DNA of 16,398 bases. Source: Bacteroidales bacterium UBA5382 (GTDB lineage: Bacteria > Bacteroidota > Bacteroidia > Bacteroidales > Dysgonomonadaceae). The stretch covers positions 1-16,398 of the forward strand of contig DHOU01000022.1 in the NCBI GenBank assembly GCA_002409745.1. The letters run 5' to 3'. A model generated the notes under the pieces. That model worked only from the letters and a program-made list of their open reading frames with translations. It was not told the DNA's origin and ran no database searches. The number at the start of each line of letters is the position of its first letter. The first letter of the stretch is position 1. A program made the translations under genes and the position numbers. Positions 1-7,563 of the stretch are shown one piece after another.

Positions 1-27
1 CTATTTCTGGACTGTCAGCACATGTAA

Positions 28-198
28 CTGGTTCGGTGGTGGCCTACACCGAAAAACCAGGCAGTAGCAGCAGAAGTAAAACGACAAAAGAAGAATTTTA
101 AGCCTGAATTATTGGCGACCAAGGTGGAGCATCTTAAGAATAAGTTATTACCTAAGTATCAGATTGAAATGGTGTGTTTATCGTTGGAGGATATGTAG
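28..198 (+). pseudogene. Unidentified 3' coding remnant
   Basis: An open frame of 56 codons runs from just after a TAA at 25-27 to TAG at 196-198. It has no ATG near its beginning; the first plausible starts are a GTG near 124 and an ATG near 169. The predicted peptide is basic and charged (it contains KRQKKNFKPELL and ends in CLSLEDM), so it resembles the C-terminal end of a real protein more than random translation. The stop at 25-27 interrupts any longer frame from the left edge, so it could be a frameshifted or truncated gene whose main part lies outside the window. I do not recognise the family. It could also be chance. A weak inverted repeat (gtgctt at 199-204, aagcac at 234-239, then TTTT) follows it and could be a terminator. 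Confidence 0.25.
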
Positions 199-321
199 GT
201 GCTTCCTATTGTTTATGTACAACGTTGACGAACAAGCACTTTTATCAATTTATTTTCTGTAAGACCTGATGTCAAATCCAATAATATTGTATTTTTCACG
301 GATTCAAATCCGAATTTATTA

Positions 322-329
322 TATATTTG
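322..329 (+). promoter_or_regulatory. Bacteroidetes -7 box (TATATTTG) of the ATPase gene
   Basis: TATATTTG fits the Bacteroidetes -7 consensus TAnnTTTG and lies 18 bp before the ATG at 348. No clear TTTG -33 element is at the usual 19-21 bp spacing. A small inverted repeat (cggatt/aatccg, 299-312) sits where the -33 box should be and could be an operator. With this box the 5' leader would be only about 10-15 nt long. Confidence 0.5.
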
Positions 330-347
330 TAGGATAATAAAGTTATT

Positions 348-1469
348 ATGATACATAGGATATTAGAAAATACACTCCGTGAGAAATTAAACACGGGTAA
401 AGCAATCATACTAATGGGTGCCCGTCAGGTGGGAAAAACGACTTTGGTAAAAGAACTCTTTAAAGATTCTGACGAAATGATTTGGCTCAATGGCGATGAA
501 TTGGATGTACAGAACCTTTTTGAAAATATATCGGCGACCCGTTTGAAATATATTTTCGGAAATAAGAAATATGTGGTAATCGACGAGGCTCAACGAATCA
601 AAGATATCGGCTTAAAGCTGAAACTTATTACCGATGAATTAGCCGGGATACAACTGATCGCCACCGGCAGCTCTTCTTTTGATTTAGCCAATGAAGTGAA
701 CGAACCGCTTACCGGTAGAAAGTGGGAATACAAAATGTACCCTATCTCTTTTTCCGAGATGGTACAGCACCATGGGTTGTTAGATGAAAAAAGGCTGTTG
801 CCTCATCGTTTGGTATATGGATATTATCCTGATGTAGTCAATAATCCGGGACATGAAAAAGAGATTCTGAAACAGCTTTCGGATAGTTATTTGTACAAGG
901 ACATTCTGATGTGGGAGCAAATCAAGAAGCCTGAAAAACTACTGAAACTTTTGCAAGCGATTGCTTTCCAAATAGGCAATCAGGTTTCTTATGCTGAATT
1001 AGGTCAACTTTGCGGATTGGATAGCAAAACAGTAGAAAAGTATGTTGTGTTATTGGAGCAATGTTATGTCATTTTTCGTTTAGGCTCATTTAGCCGTAAC
1101 CTACGAAATGAACTTAAAAACAGCAAGAAAATTTATTTTTACGATAATGGCATTCGCAATGCCATTATCGCCAATTTTTCATTGACAGAAAACCGCTCCG
1201 ACATCGGTGCACTATGGGAAAACTATATTATTTCCGAAAGGCAGAAAAAAATGGAATACGATAAGGGATGGCGCAACTGTTGGTTTTGGCGAACTACAGA
1301 CCAAAAAGAAATCGACTATATCGAGGAAGGGGACGGAGAAATCCATGCATTTGAATTCAAATGGAATCCTTCTGCTAACTATAAAATACCGAAGCAATTT
1401 ATACAAAATTATTCAGGGAGTACTTTTACCGTTATCCATCCGGATAACATGGAAGATTTTCTATTGTGA
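348..1469 (+). CDS. AAA-family ATPase with C-terminal DUF4143
   Basis: The 373-residue protein has an N-terminal P-loop ATPase domain: Walker A GARQVGKT at residues 24-31, Walker B VVIDE at 76-80, and a sensor-like ATGSSS at 105-110. The C-terminal half, about residues 180-340, matches DUF4143 and includes an EIDYI...FEFKW pattern at 321-339 like a PD-(D/E)xK nuclease-fold core. Length and architecture are typical of this very common prokaryotic family. Its role is poorly defined; members are often accessory and present in many copies per genome, and a defence, toxin-antitoxin or mobile-DNA role is only a guess. It is the only plus-strand protein gene, looks more AT-rich than its neighbours, and follows a broken coding fragment, all of which fit horizontal acquisition. 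The start is supported by the -7 box just upstream. It is cytoplasmic, with no signal peptide or membrane segment. Confidence 0.9.
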   Translation: MIHRILENTLREKLNTGKAIILMGARQVGKTTLVKELFKDSDEMIWLNGDELDVQNLFENISATRLKYIFGNKKYVVIDEAQRIKDIGLKLKLITDELAGIQLIATGSSSFDLANEVNEPLTGRKWEYKMYPISFSEMVQHHGLLDEKRLLPHRLVYGYYPDVVNNPGHEKEILKQLSDSYLYKDILMWEQIKKPEKLLKLLQAIAFQIGNQVSYAELGQLCGLDSKTVEKYVVLLEQCYVIFRLGSFSRNLRNELKNSKKIYFYDNGIRNAIIANFSLTENRSDIGALWENYIISERQKKMEYDKGWRNCWFWRTTDQKEIDYIEEGDGEIHAFEFKWNPSANYKIPKQFIQNYSGSTFTVIHPDNMEDFLL

Positions 1470-1591
1470 TCATACTGTGCATAGCCTATTCATTTTACAC
1501 AAGAATACCCTATTACTTTCAAATCTACAAACATTTGTGATTGTTTCATCAGGCAAATCAATATAGAAGGTTACAAGTTGTGGTCATTTGG

Positions 1592-1710
1592 AGCTGTGTC
1601 AAAAAGCGTTCGTCATTGTGGATTTAATCCGCAATCCCTTGATGAAAGGAGCGAATGTAATTTACAGGGATTTCGCATCAAGCGCGGAATGACGGTCTTT
1701 TGAAACAGCT
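1592..1710. repeat. REP-like palindromic element, copy 1 (hairpin, possible terminator)
   Basis: This is a long imperfect palindrome. The outer arms, 1592-1604 (agctgtgtcaaaa) and 1698-1710, pair at 12 of 13 positions. The inner arms, 1611-1638 and 1667-1694, match at about 20 of 28 positions and begin and end with cgtcatt/aatgacg. The element lies between the converging ATPase and GH78 genes, so its transcript could fold into a terminator for either. Its inner 84 bp is related, in opposite orientation, to the copy at 4051-4133. The GH78 reading frame runs into it and stops at 1678. No transposase is visible nearby, so a REP or MITE-like non-autonomous element is the best description. Confidence 0.7.
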
Positions 1711-4005
1711 TCTTAAATTGTGCGGTGAACTGCACGAAACCTTTTGTCTTGTTGTGAAAACCCGATATTCGTAATTTCCCCCGGTTAATGTCCCTATCCG
1801 AAAATGCTCGTCTTCATGCATTTGTTTTTTCACCTTAAGCGGTGCCCCTTCCAACAAGACTTGGCGAACAGTCGAGCCTTTATCGACCGGCAGATAAACA
1901 TCCGCTTGCATATTGGGCGGAATGCCGATTGTCAATACATATTCGTTTTGGGAAATTTTATTATAATTGATCGTTACCCTTCCGCGGATGGTGGGCGTTA
2001 CCGATTCGACCGACGATAACGTATAAATATGCGGGCGGATACTGATATGCCCGAATCCCGCAGTAACAGGCTTTATTCCCAGCAGGTACCGGGTGATAAT
2101 ATTTCCCGGTACGGCTCCCCAGGCATGATTCCAATCGAGGTTCGGTTTAAACTTGATGTCCCATGCTTCCAGCGCGACGGTCGATCCCGATCGGATCATA
2201 TTATACCAACTCCGTTCGCTTGTCGATGCCAGCAATTGTTCGGCATACCGCCCGTTTCCTCCTTCGTAAAGCGCCTCCATCAGGAATTGGGCTCCATATA
2301 CGCTGCATGCCATTCCCCGCGAACGGATGAAGTTTTGTACGGATTGTTGGTATCTCGTGGGGACGAGGCCGAAGATGGATGCGAACATGTTGCTGTGTAG
2401 CGATGCGTGCAAAGTGGTATCTCCGTCGGTATATATTTTTCGTTTTGCATTGAAAAACGTATCGTTAAAAACCTTATAGACTCGTTTGTGGGCGGAGGCG
2501 AACAGTTCTTTGTCTTCTGTGTTTCCGGTGATGGATGCAATCTTTTCCATTATTTTCAAACCTTCGTAATAGAATGCGTTGACAACGGTGTTATGGTCGC
2601 AAAACACGAATCCGTCGCGTTCGCCGTGAGGCCAGTCGACAATATCTTTCACCGGCTCGTGAAAACGGATGGAACGCAGGAAGTCCGCCGTTTGCAGTCC
2701 CGTAGTGGTGGATACCAGTCCTTTATCGGTCTGGAGTTGCATCAGCGACCGGCTCTTCAGTACCTCATAATTCTTAGTCAGCGCACGTGTGTCGCCCGTA
2801 TAGAGATAATCGTTCCAGGCGATGAGGATCGCTTGGAGTATCCATTCGGTAGGCCATGTAGGCTTTTCGAGGATATATTCGAGCGATCGCCGTGCCAGCG
2901 AATAATCCCTGTCCACGGCGTAGTGGCTCAGTTGGTTGATCAGGATATCGGCTTCGTAAGGAATGCGTTCTCGATCTCCATCGACATATACTCCCGTGAA
3001 AGACGTTGCTTTTATGGTGTGTTTGCAAAGGTTCCACAATTGATTGAGCGTGTCGTTGTCGCATCGGAAAAACGATTCGTTATCGTCAAATGGATACTGT
3101 ACCGTTTCGCGCGTCACATCGCCAATGTTTACCTCCGGGTTTTCGCTCCGGATTTCAGCATACCGGAAAGGCATCACTTCGCCGATATACGACGGCATTT
3201 TGACCGCCGCTTCGAGTGTGTTCCGCCTGTCTTTATGTATTTTGATACGGTAAAAGTGCGTCCCTTTCATCAGGACGAGCGTTTGTTGTTGGTAACGGAT
3301 GGTTCCGCCGGGGCGGGTGTCTACGCGTCCGTCTTGTTGTTTTTCACCTATATGGATGATCAGAGTGTCATTTCCTTCGGGAGAGGTGGCTTGTAAAAGC
3401 AGTTGTCCGAAAGCTGCTTTCCCGAAGTCAAACATCCGGATGCCGGTGTCGGGGTCCGATTGAGTGAGCGGTTTGTCGACATCCTTGACTAATAATTCGC
3501 CCGAATGACGGTACGGCTGGAGTTGATCGCCCGTACGGAAGGCGGCGACGTCCGACCATTCGCTTTCACCCCCGGTGTTGGTAACGGTTTTTACCCGCCA
3601 ATAATACACGGTATTCGGATGCAGGGTTTCTCCTTGATAAGAAGCGGCAACCGATTTATCCGAAGCGACGGTGCCGCTGTCCCAAATGGTACCCCTACCT
3701 TTGGTGGCGTGGTGTAGCGAGTCGGAGACAATAATGCGGTAGGCTGTTTGCAGCGTTCCTTTTCCATTGTCCGGAACGAGCCAGCCGAAAAGCGGCCGGG
3801 AGGAATGTATGCGAGTGCTGTTAGCCGGTTCGATGGCTTTGTCTTGTTGCCAAAGAGGGATGGAGGATGGATATCCTCCCACGAATACGGTTCCGGTGTG
3901 TTTCAACAAGTCTGTCATCAGCCCGGAAGGCTTATTTTGTGCCAGGATACAAAAAAGAGTGGAAACAAAAGACAGAAAGCTGATAGTGAATACCGTTCGT
4001 TTCAT
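1678..4005 (-). CDS. Secreted GH78 alpha-L-rhamnosidase
   Basis: The predicted 775-residue enzyme hydrolyses terminal alpha-L-rhamnose from glycosides or polysaccharides, presumably in the periplasm. Residues 1-22 form a signal peptide with likely cleavage after ILA; no lipobox is evident. Residues about 66-158 are the Ig-like N-terminal module of rhamnosidases (RPLFGW, TVYYWRV, FRTG). A beta-sandwich module follows to about 300, then the (alpha/alpha)6 catalytic domain at about 310-645 and a C-terminal beta domain. The DGDRERIPYEAD segment at 342-353 matches the GH78 acid region (E346 is the candidate general acid). E613 in LEAWD matches the family's general base motif. The gene is last in an operon with DUF1080 and Gfo/Idh genes, 173 bp after the DUF1080 stop, with a hairpin repeat in that gap. 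The C-terminal domain appears complete near residue 750, and the last 10 codons are encoded by the right arm of the repeat at 1592-1710, so the tail is probably acquired. Exact substrate linkage cannot be read from sequence. Confidence 0.9.
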   Translation of the reverse strand: MKRTVFTISFLSFVSTLFCILAQNKPSGLMTDLLKHTGTVFVGGYPSSIPLWQQDKAIEPANSTRIHSSRPLFGWLVPDNGKGTLQTAYRIIVSDSLHHATKGRGTIWDSGTVASDKSVAASYQGETLHPNTVYYWRVKTVTNTGGESEWSDVAAFRTGDQLQPYRHSGELLVKDVDKPLTQSDPDTGIRMFDFGKAAFGQLLLQATSPEGNDTLIIHIGEKQQDGRVDTRPGGTIRYQQQTLVLMKGTHFYRIKIHKDRRNTLEAAVKMPSYIGEVMPFRYAEIRSENPEVNIGDVTRETVQYPFDDNESFFRCDNDTLNQLWNLCKHTIKATSFTGVYVDGDRERIPYEADILINQLSHYAVDRDYSLARRSLEYILEKPTWPTEWILQAILIAWNDYLYTGDTRALTKNYEVLKSRSLMQLQTDKGLVSTTTGLQTADFLRSIRFHEPVKDIVDWPHGERDGFVFCDHNTVVNAFYYEGLKIMEKIASITGNTEDKELFASAHKRVYKVFNDTFFNAKRKIYTDGDTTLHASLHSNMFASIFGLVPTRYQQSVQNFIRSRGMACSVYGAQFLMEALYEGGNGRYAEQLLASTSERSWYNMIRSGSTVALEAWDIKFKPNLDWNHAWGAVPGNIITRYLLGIKPVTAGFGHISIRPHIYTLSSVESVTPTIRGRVTINYNKISQNEYVLTIGIPPNMQADVYLPVDKGSTVRQVLLEGAPLKVKKQMHEDEHFRIGTLTGGNYEYRVFTTRQKVSCSSPHNLRSCFKRPSFRA

Positions 4006-4050
4006 GTTTTTACTATTATTCTTTCACAGATCGAGCGTGTGTCAAATACC

Positions 4051-4133
4051 CGTCTTTCCACACTTGATGCGGAATCTCCCTATATAGTATACATCCTTTC
4101 CATTAGGGAATGCGGGTCAAGCCCGCAATGACG
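4051..4133. repeat. REP-like palindromic element, copy 2
   Basis: This 83-bp element lies in the gap between the DUF1080 stop and the GH78 start. It aligns with the reverse complement of 1611-1694: 22 of the first 27 and 17 of the last 22 positions match, and the cctttc and aggga blocks in the middle are shared. Its right end, gcgggtcaagcccgc (4112-4126), forms a hairpin. An outer flank, agcgtgtgtcaaa (4034-4046), resembles the outer arm of copy 1, but no matching outer arm is seen on the right. Lying inside an operon, it could cause partial termination or protect the upstream mRNA, changing the ratio of GH78 to DUF1080. Confidence 0.7.
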
Positions 4134-4178
4134 AAGGCTTTCTCACCGTCCCGACCTGCGCGAGAAAATTCTGATCGA

Positions 4179-5534
4179 CTAATCCAATTCTTTTATTTTG
4201 ATATTTTGAAACCAAACTTCGTCGCCGTGATCTTGCAACAAGAGCAAACCGCTTTCGAGGTTACCGAAATCGGGCCAATCTTTATATTTGCTATAGTCTA
4301 CGAGCGCGTTCCACATTTGGTTGTTACGGTCGTATTCGATAATCTTCACGCCATTGAGCCAATGTTCCGCATGATTACCCTTTACAACGATTGTTGCCGT
4401 GTTGAAGAATCCGGGACGGAAAGGCTTGTTGTCCGGCGCCGGTATCAGGTCATAGAGCGAACCCAGTTTCCGGTTACCGTTCACGCCCAGTTTGGCATCG
4501 GGATGCACGTTGTCATCGAGTATTTGATATTCGCAGCCGATAGCCGAACCTTGACCTTTATTCAGATTGGTATCGACAAAGTATTTGACGCCGCTGTTCG
4601 CACCTTTTGTGATCTTGAAATCCACTGTCAGAATAAAGTTCTTATAAGGGCGGGTCGTTACGATATCGCCGCCGTTAGCCGATTCCGCTCCTCCGCTTTT
4701 CAATACTTTCAGGATGCCGTTTTCAATAACCCATCCTTCTTGAGGGAATGCATCGAGTTTGGCGCCGCGCCACTCGTTGGTGGTTTTGCCGTCCCAAAGT
4801 AGTTTCCAGCCGTCACGCGCTTCCCTTTCGGAAATGGTATTGGCTACGGAATTTACTTGGTATACTTGCTCGTTTGCCGGCGTACGGAAAGCTTGGAGGT
4901 TTTCGGTCAGGATGCGGATATTTCGCCAGGCAATTGTTTTGCCTTCTTGTGCTTTATCACCGATAGCATGTACCTGCAAGGCGATAAAACCGGATGGCGT
5001 TACGTTGTCGAGCAGGTCGGTACACGGAATACCGTTGACCCATGTGCGGATCGAGTTTCCGATCGCTTCGATGCGCGCCTTGTTCCATTCGCCATTCTTA
5101 AAAGCCTTTTGTCCGGCAGAATTAGAGGTCATCGGATAGAGCCATCCGCGACGCGCTTCGTCGTATACGCCGCCGGTCCAGGCGCGGGGAGAAGGGTCGA
5201 TTTCGAACTGATAACCGTGCACCCGTCCGTCGTTATACTCTTTGAGGCTTTGGCTGCGGAATTGTACGCCTGAGTTCAGGCCGTCATCCACCTTAAAATC
5301 GAATTCGAGAATAAAATCCCCGTAATTCTTTTGGGTCGTCAAAAAAGTATTGGGCGTATTCATCTTCGAAATGCCGATAATCGTCCGGTCTTGTACTTTA
5401 TATTCGGCGGCTCCGTTCAGTTTGGTCCACCCTTTCAGGTTTTTTCCATTAAAGAGGTCTTGCCATTCCGGCTCTTGCGAAAAAGCCGATAAGGAGATCA
5501 TAAGCGTTAAAAATAATATTGTATTCTTTTTCAT
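4179..5534 (-). CDS. Secreted tandem DUF1080 (3-keto-glycoside hydrolase/lyase family) protein
   Basis: The 451-residue protein begins [20 protein letters not shown], a standard Sec signal peptide cut near residue 20. Two DUF1080 (PF06439, concanavalin-like jelly-roll) domains follow, at about 22-215 and 240-451. Each starts with a W-x-x-L-[FW]-[ND]-G-K motif ([11 protein letters not shown] and [11 protein letters not shown]) and has an NSGV motif ([18 protein letters not shown]). Members of this family cleave glycosides whose sugar has been oxidised to the 3-keto form, either by hydrolysis or by elimination. The gene sits 36 bp after a Gfo/Idh/MocA oxidoreductase, a family known to make the 3-keto intermediate. 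I chose the ATG at 5534 because it begins a clean signal peptide; a GTG seven codons earlier (5555) is less likely. Some two-domain members may have one inactive or binding domain, which cannot be decided here. The specific substrate is unknown. Confidence 0.88.
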   Translation of the reverse strand: MKKNTILFLTLMISLSAFSQEPEWQDLFNGKNLKGWTKLNGAAEYKVQDRTIIGISKMNTPNTFLTTQKNYGDFILEFDFKVDDGLNSGVQFRSQSLKEYNDGRVHGYQFEIDPSPRAWTGGVYDEARRGWLYPMTSNSAGQKAFKNGEWNKARIEAIGNSIRTWVNGIPCTDLLDNVTPSGFIALQVHAIGDKAQEGKTIAWRNIRILTENLQAFRTPANEQVYQVNSVANTISEREARDGWKLLWDGKTTNEWRGAKLDAFPQEGWVIENGILKVLKSGGAESANGGDIVTTRPYKNFILTVDFKITKGANSGVKYFVDTNLNKGQGSAIGCEYQILDDNVHPDAKLGVNGNRKLGSLYDLIPAPDNKPFRPGFFNTATIVVKGNHAEHWLNGVKIIEYDRNNQMWNALVDYSKYKDWPDFGNLESGLLLLQDHGDEVWFQNIKIKELD

Positions 5535-5570
5535 CTTACTAAAACATTTAAACACAAATTACTGATTTCA

Positions 5571-6992
5571 TCATACTTTATAAAAATCTTCCCAGCCTTT
5601 ACGAGGGGGAGCTCCGGTTAAAAACGCATCGGCAAAGGCATCGTTCTTGACGCGTTTTGTTACGCGATCGAAAACAATTCTACGGTTCAACCGTTGCGCC
5701 GCTACTCCCAGACAGAAAACCTGACTCAACGGGCCTGCAATTTCGAAAGGCGAGCGGGTTTTCTCTTTTCCCTGACAGGCCAACAGGAAATTGGCGAAGT
5801 GGTTGGAAGGGCTTTGAGGCACTTCGGGAAGCTTTCGTTCCATTTCCTTCGCTTTTTCTTCGGAAATAATACTGAGGATGCTACCGTGCGAGCCTCCTTT
5901 AAAGGTGAGTTCCTTGCTATATATTTCTTTTCCCGGATTGAGTTTCGCGGGTTGTATTTTTTGTCCGGCTACTGTCGGGATATTCGGATCGATTTCCGAC
6001 ACGCCGTATCCTTCGGGCACGGCCGGGATATTGTCGAGGCCGTCATACCAGGTGATGACTACCGGCGGCATATTGCCACGCTTAGGAAATTTAAACTCGA
6101 TGGTACTCGACATCGGATAGAAATAATCGTTGTGTCCGGATAATTTTAACGGATTGACTTCTTCCGGCAAGCCGAGGTCGAGAAACTCATGCGCCGTGTC
6201 GAGGATATGAGCTCCCCAATCGCCTAACGCACCCATGCCGAAGTCATACCAACAACGCCATTGGCCGTAGTGGAAATCCTTGTTATAGTCATGATGAGAT
6301 TGAGCCGATAGCCAAGTGTCCCAATCCAATGTCCCGGGAATCGGCTCCGCTGCGGGAAATTTCTTGATGTTCGGGTCCCATCCGTGCCAACGGCGCGGGT
6401 TGTTCATGTGGGCGGTAATAGCGGTTACATCTTGGATGATTCCGGCTTCCTTCCATGCTTTGAATTGAAAGTAATTGGCTTCGGAATGTCCCTGATTTCC
6501 CATTTGAGTTACGACATTGGGATATTTCCGGGCGGCTTTCATCATCAGTTCGACTTCGTGGAAGGTGCGTGCCATCGGTTTTTCGACATACACATGTTTG
6601 CCCTCGGCCAGCGCCATCATTACGGCGGGGAAGTGCGCGAAGTCGGGTATCGCGATAGCCACGGCTTCGATTTCGTTTCCGATTTTGTCGAACATTTCCC
6701 TGAAATCTTTGAAGCGTTTCGCTTTGGGATGTTTGGCTAACGCTTTTTTCGTATGCTCGGCGCCCATATCCACATCGCATAGCGCTACAATGTCGGCTAA
6801 TCCGGTATTATCGAGGTCGTTCATAATTTCCCACCCCCGGTTCCCAATGCCGATATAAGCCAGATTTACTTTTCTGTTAGCGTCTACAATCCGGCTGTAA
6901 CTTGCAGCGTTCATCTTGGTTGATATTCCTCCGAATGCCAATCCCGCCGAAGCGAACGCCGCGTTTCTGATAAATTCTCTTCTTGTTGTCAT
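5571..6992 (-). CDS. Tat-exported Gfo/Idh/MocA-family oxidoreductase
   Basis: The 473-residue protein opens with a twin-arginine signal (TRREFIRNAAF, residues 3-13, then a short hydrophobic stretch), so it is probably exported folded with its nucleotide cofactor bound. The Rossmann domain has GIGNRG at 48-53, CDVD at 72-75 and the family hallmark EKP at 137-139. The C-terminal bacterial-type Gfo/Idh/MocA domain carries GDWGAHILD at 257-265, with the histidine that usually takes part in catalysis. The family oxidises sugar or polyol hydroxyls with NAD(P). Next to a DUF1080 protein the likely reaction is oxidation of a glycoside at C3, which is an inference. It is the first gene of the operon that continues into DUF1080 and GH78, and it has a promoter and a leader of about 120 nt upstream. 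The ATG at 6992 immediately precedes the Tat motif, so the start is secure. Confidence 0.9.
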   Translation of the reverse strand: MTTRREFIRNAAFASAGLAFGGISTKMNAASYSRIVDANRKVNLAYIGIGNRGWEIMNDLDNTGLADIVALCDVDMGAEHTKKALAKHPKAKRFKDFREMFDKIGNEIEAVAIAIPDFAHFPAVMMALAEGKHVYVEKPMARTFHEVELMMKAARKYPNVVTQMGNQGHSEANYFQFKAWKEAGIIQDVTAITAHMNNPRRWHGWDPNIKKFPAAEPIPGTLDWDTWLSAQSHHDYNKDFHYGQWRCWYDFGMGALGDWGAHILDTAHEFLDLGLPEEVNPLKLSGHNDYFYPMSSTIEFKFPKRGNMPPVVITWYDGLDNIPAVPEGYGVSEIDPNIPTVAGQKIQPAKLNPGKEIYSKELTFKGGSHGSILSIISEEKAKEMERKLPEVPQSPSNHFANFLLACQGKEKTRSPFEIAGPLSQVFCLGVAAQRLNRRIVFDRVTKRVKNDAFADAFLTGAPPRKGWEDFYKV

Positions 6993-7056
6993 GATAAACA
7001 GTATAATTATCGTATTTGATCCTCAATCCGAACCCGCGCTTTAACAAGGTTGTTTG

Positions 7057-7070
7057 CGCTTTGTTTTATC
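7057..7070 (-). promoter_or_regulatory. Shared 14-bp leader motif, copy 1
   Basis: The plus-strand string cgctttgttttatc (minus GATAAAACAAAGCG) occurs here, 65-78 bp before the oxidoreductase start, and again exactly at 9102-9115, 84-97 bp before gnd. Both copies are preceded by caagg(g)ttgttt. Two more GCGCTTT cores lie at 7036-7042 and 7098-7104, giving three cores at spacings of 20 and 42 bp. It could be a regulator site or a leader RNA element, or it could be a dispersed repeat. Confidence 0.35.
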
Positions 7071-7121
7071 GAGGAGCGCATGACGTATTTACCGCTCGCG
7101 CTTTTAAAATTGTTTAGGAAA

Positions 7122-7155
7122 CAAAGATAGAAAAAAACAGAGAGAGAATCCCAAA
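7122..7155 (-). promoter_or_regulatory. Bacteroidetes promoter of the oxidoreductase-DUF1080-GH78 operon
   Basis: On the minus strand TATCTTTG (7129-7122) matches the -7 consensus TAnnTTTG, and TTTG at 7155-7152 is the -33 element. The spacer is 22 bp, slightly longer than the usual 19-21. Transcription would start near 7115, giving a leader of about 120 nt before the ATG at 6992. Confidence 0.6.
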
Positions 7156-7198
7156 GAAATGATTTTCCGACTGCAATAAATGATAAAAGTTCTGCTAT

Positions 7199-7503
7199 TT
7201 AATATTCGAAGCGTTCTTTGTAAGCCCAAAAGCCGATATCGGGACTCGATATGTCATAAATTTGTTCACCCGTCATCGGGGTATGGGTACCTAAAGCGGG
7301 TAGAATATCGGTCAGTTTATCTCCGTAATACTCCCATGTCATCTCGGTGAGGTCGCCAGCTTTGCTTGGCAGCCGGGTATAATCGGGCCGAACGGCAAGA
7401 ACCTTTTGCCGTTCACCCAATTTCCTTAACGCTTCATACAATCCTTTCTCAAGTCTTCGCGGGAAAGATTCATATCCGGCGAACCCTTTTCATAATAAAT
7501 CAT
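7199..7503 (-). pseudogene. Decayed LarA-family gene: N-terminus fused to C-terminus, frameshifted
   Basis: Read from the ATG at 7503, the frame gives MIYYEKGSPDMNLSREDLRK and then loses phase near 7442. Inserting one G in the aaagga run there restores GLYEALRKLGERQKV and the LarA/DUF2088 N-terminal motifs RPDYTR (normally PPDxTR) and LPALGTHTPMT. Immediately afterwards the sequence becomes GEQIYDISSPDIGFWAYKER, which matches the C-terminal end of the intact homologue at 10644-11927 (GEEIYFISTPSAGLWTTKEK). About 340 central residues, including the expected cofactor lysine and nickel-binding histidines, are therefore missing. The fusion point lies around 7255-7270. The relic begins 60 bp after gnd on the same strand, so a gnd-larA pair probably once existed. 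A TTG codon at 7441 could still start an 80-residue product, but an active racemase is excluded. Confidence 0.8.
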
Positions 7504-7529
7504 TTCACTGTTTACTCTTCACTGTTCAC
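7502..7529. repeat. Degenerate heptamer tandem repeat
   Basis: Four consecutive 7-bp units fill 28 bp: ATTTCAC, TGTTTAC, TCTTCAC, TGTTCAC (minus strand GTGAAnN-like). They lie between gnd and the LarA relic and touch the relic's ATG. The array is short enough to arise by slippage; no function is evident. Confidence 0.45.
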
Positions 7530-7563
7530 AACCCAATACTATTTACCCCCCGCTTTTCTCCAT

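Noticed and set aside
2407..3396. Long (329-codon) plus-strand open frame inside the GH78 gene
   Set aside because: It is antisense to a well-supported GH78 catalytic domain, has no family motifs, and fits the usual antisense openness of GC-balanced genes.
4140..4168. TTTCTC/GAGAAA inverted repeat considered as a terminator after DUF1080
   Set aside because: It has only a six-base AT-rich stem with a loop of about 17 bases and no T-run on the minus strand.
4110..4802. 230-codon plus-strand open frame over the DUF1080 gene
   Set aside because: It is antisense to clear DUF1080 motifs, begins inside the repeat element and shows no recognisable domain.
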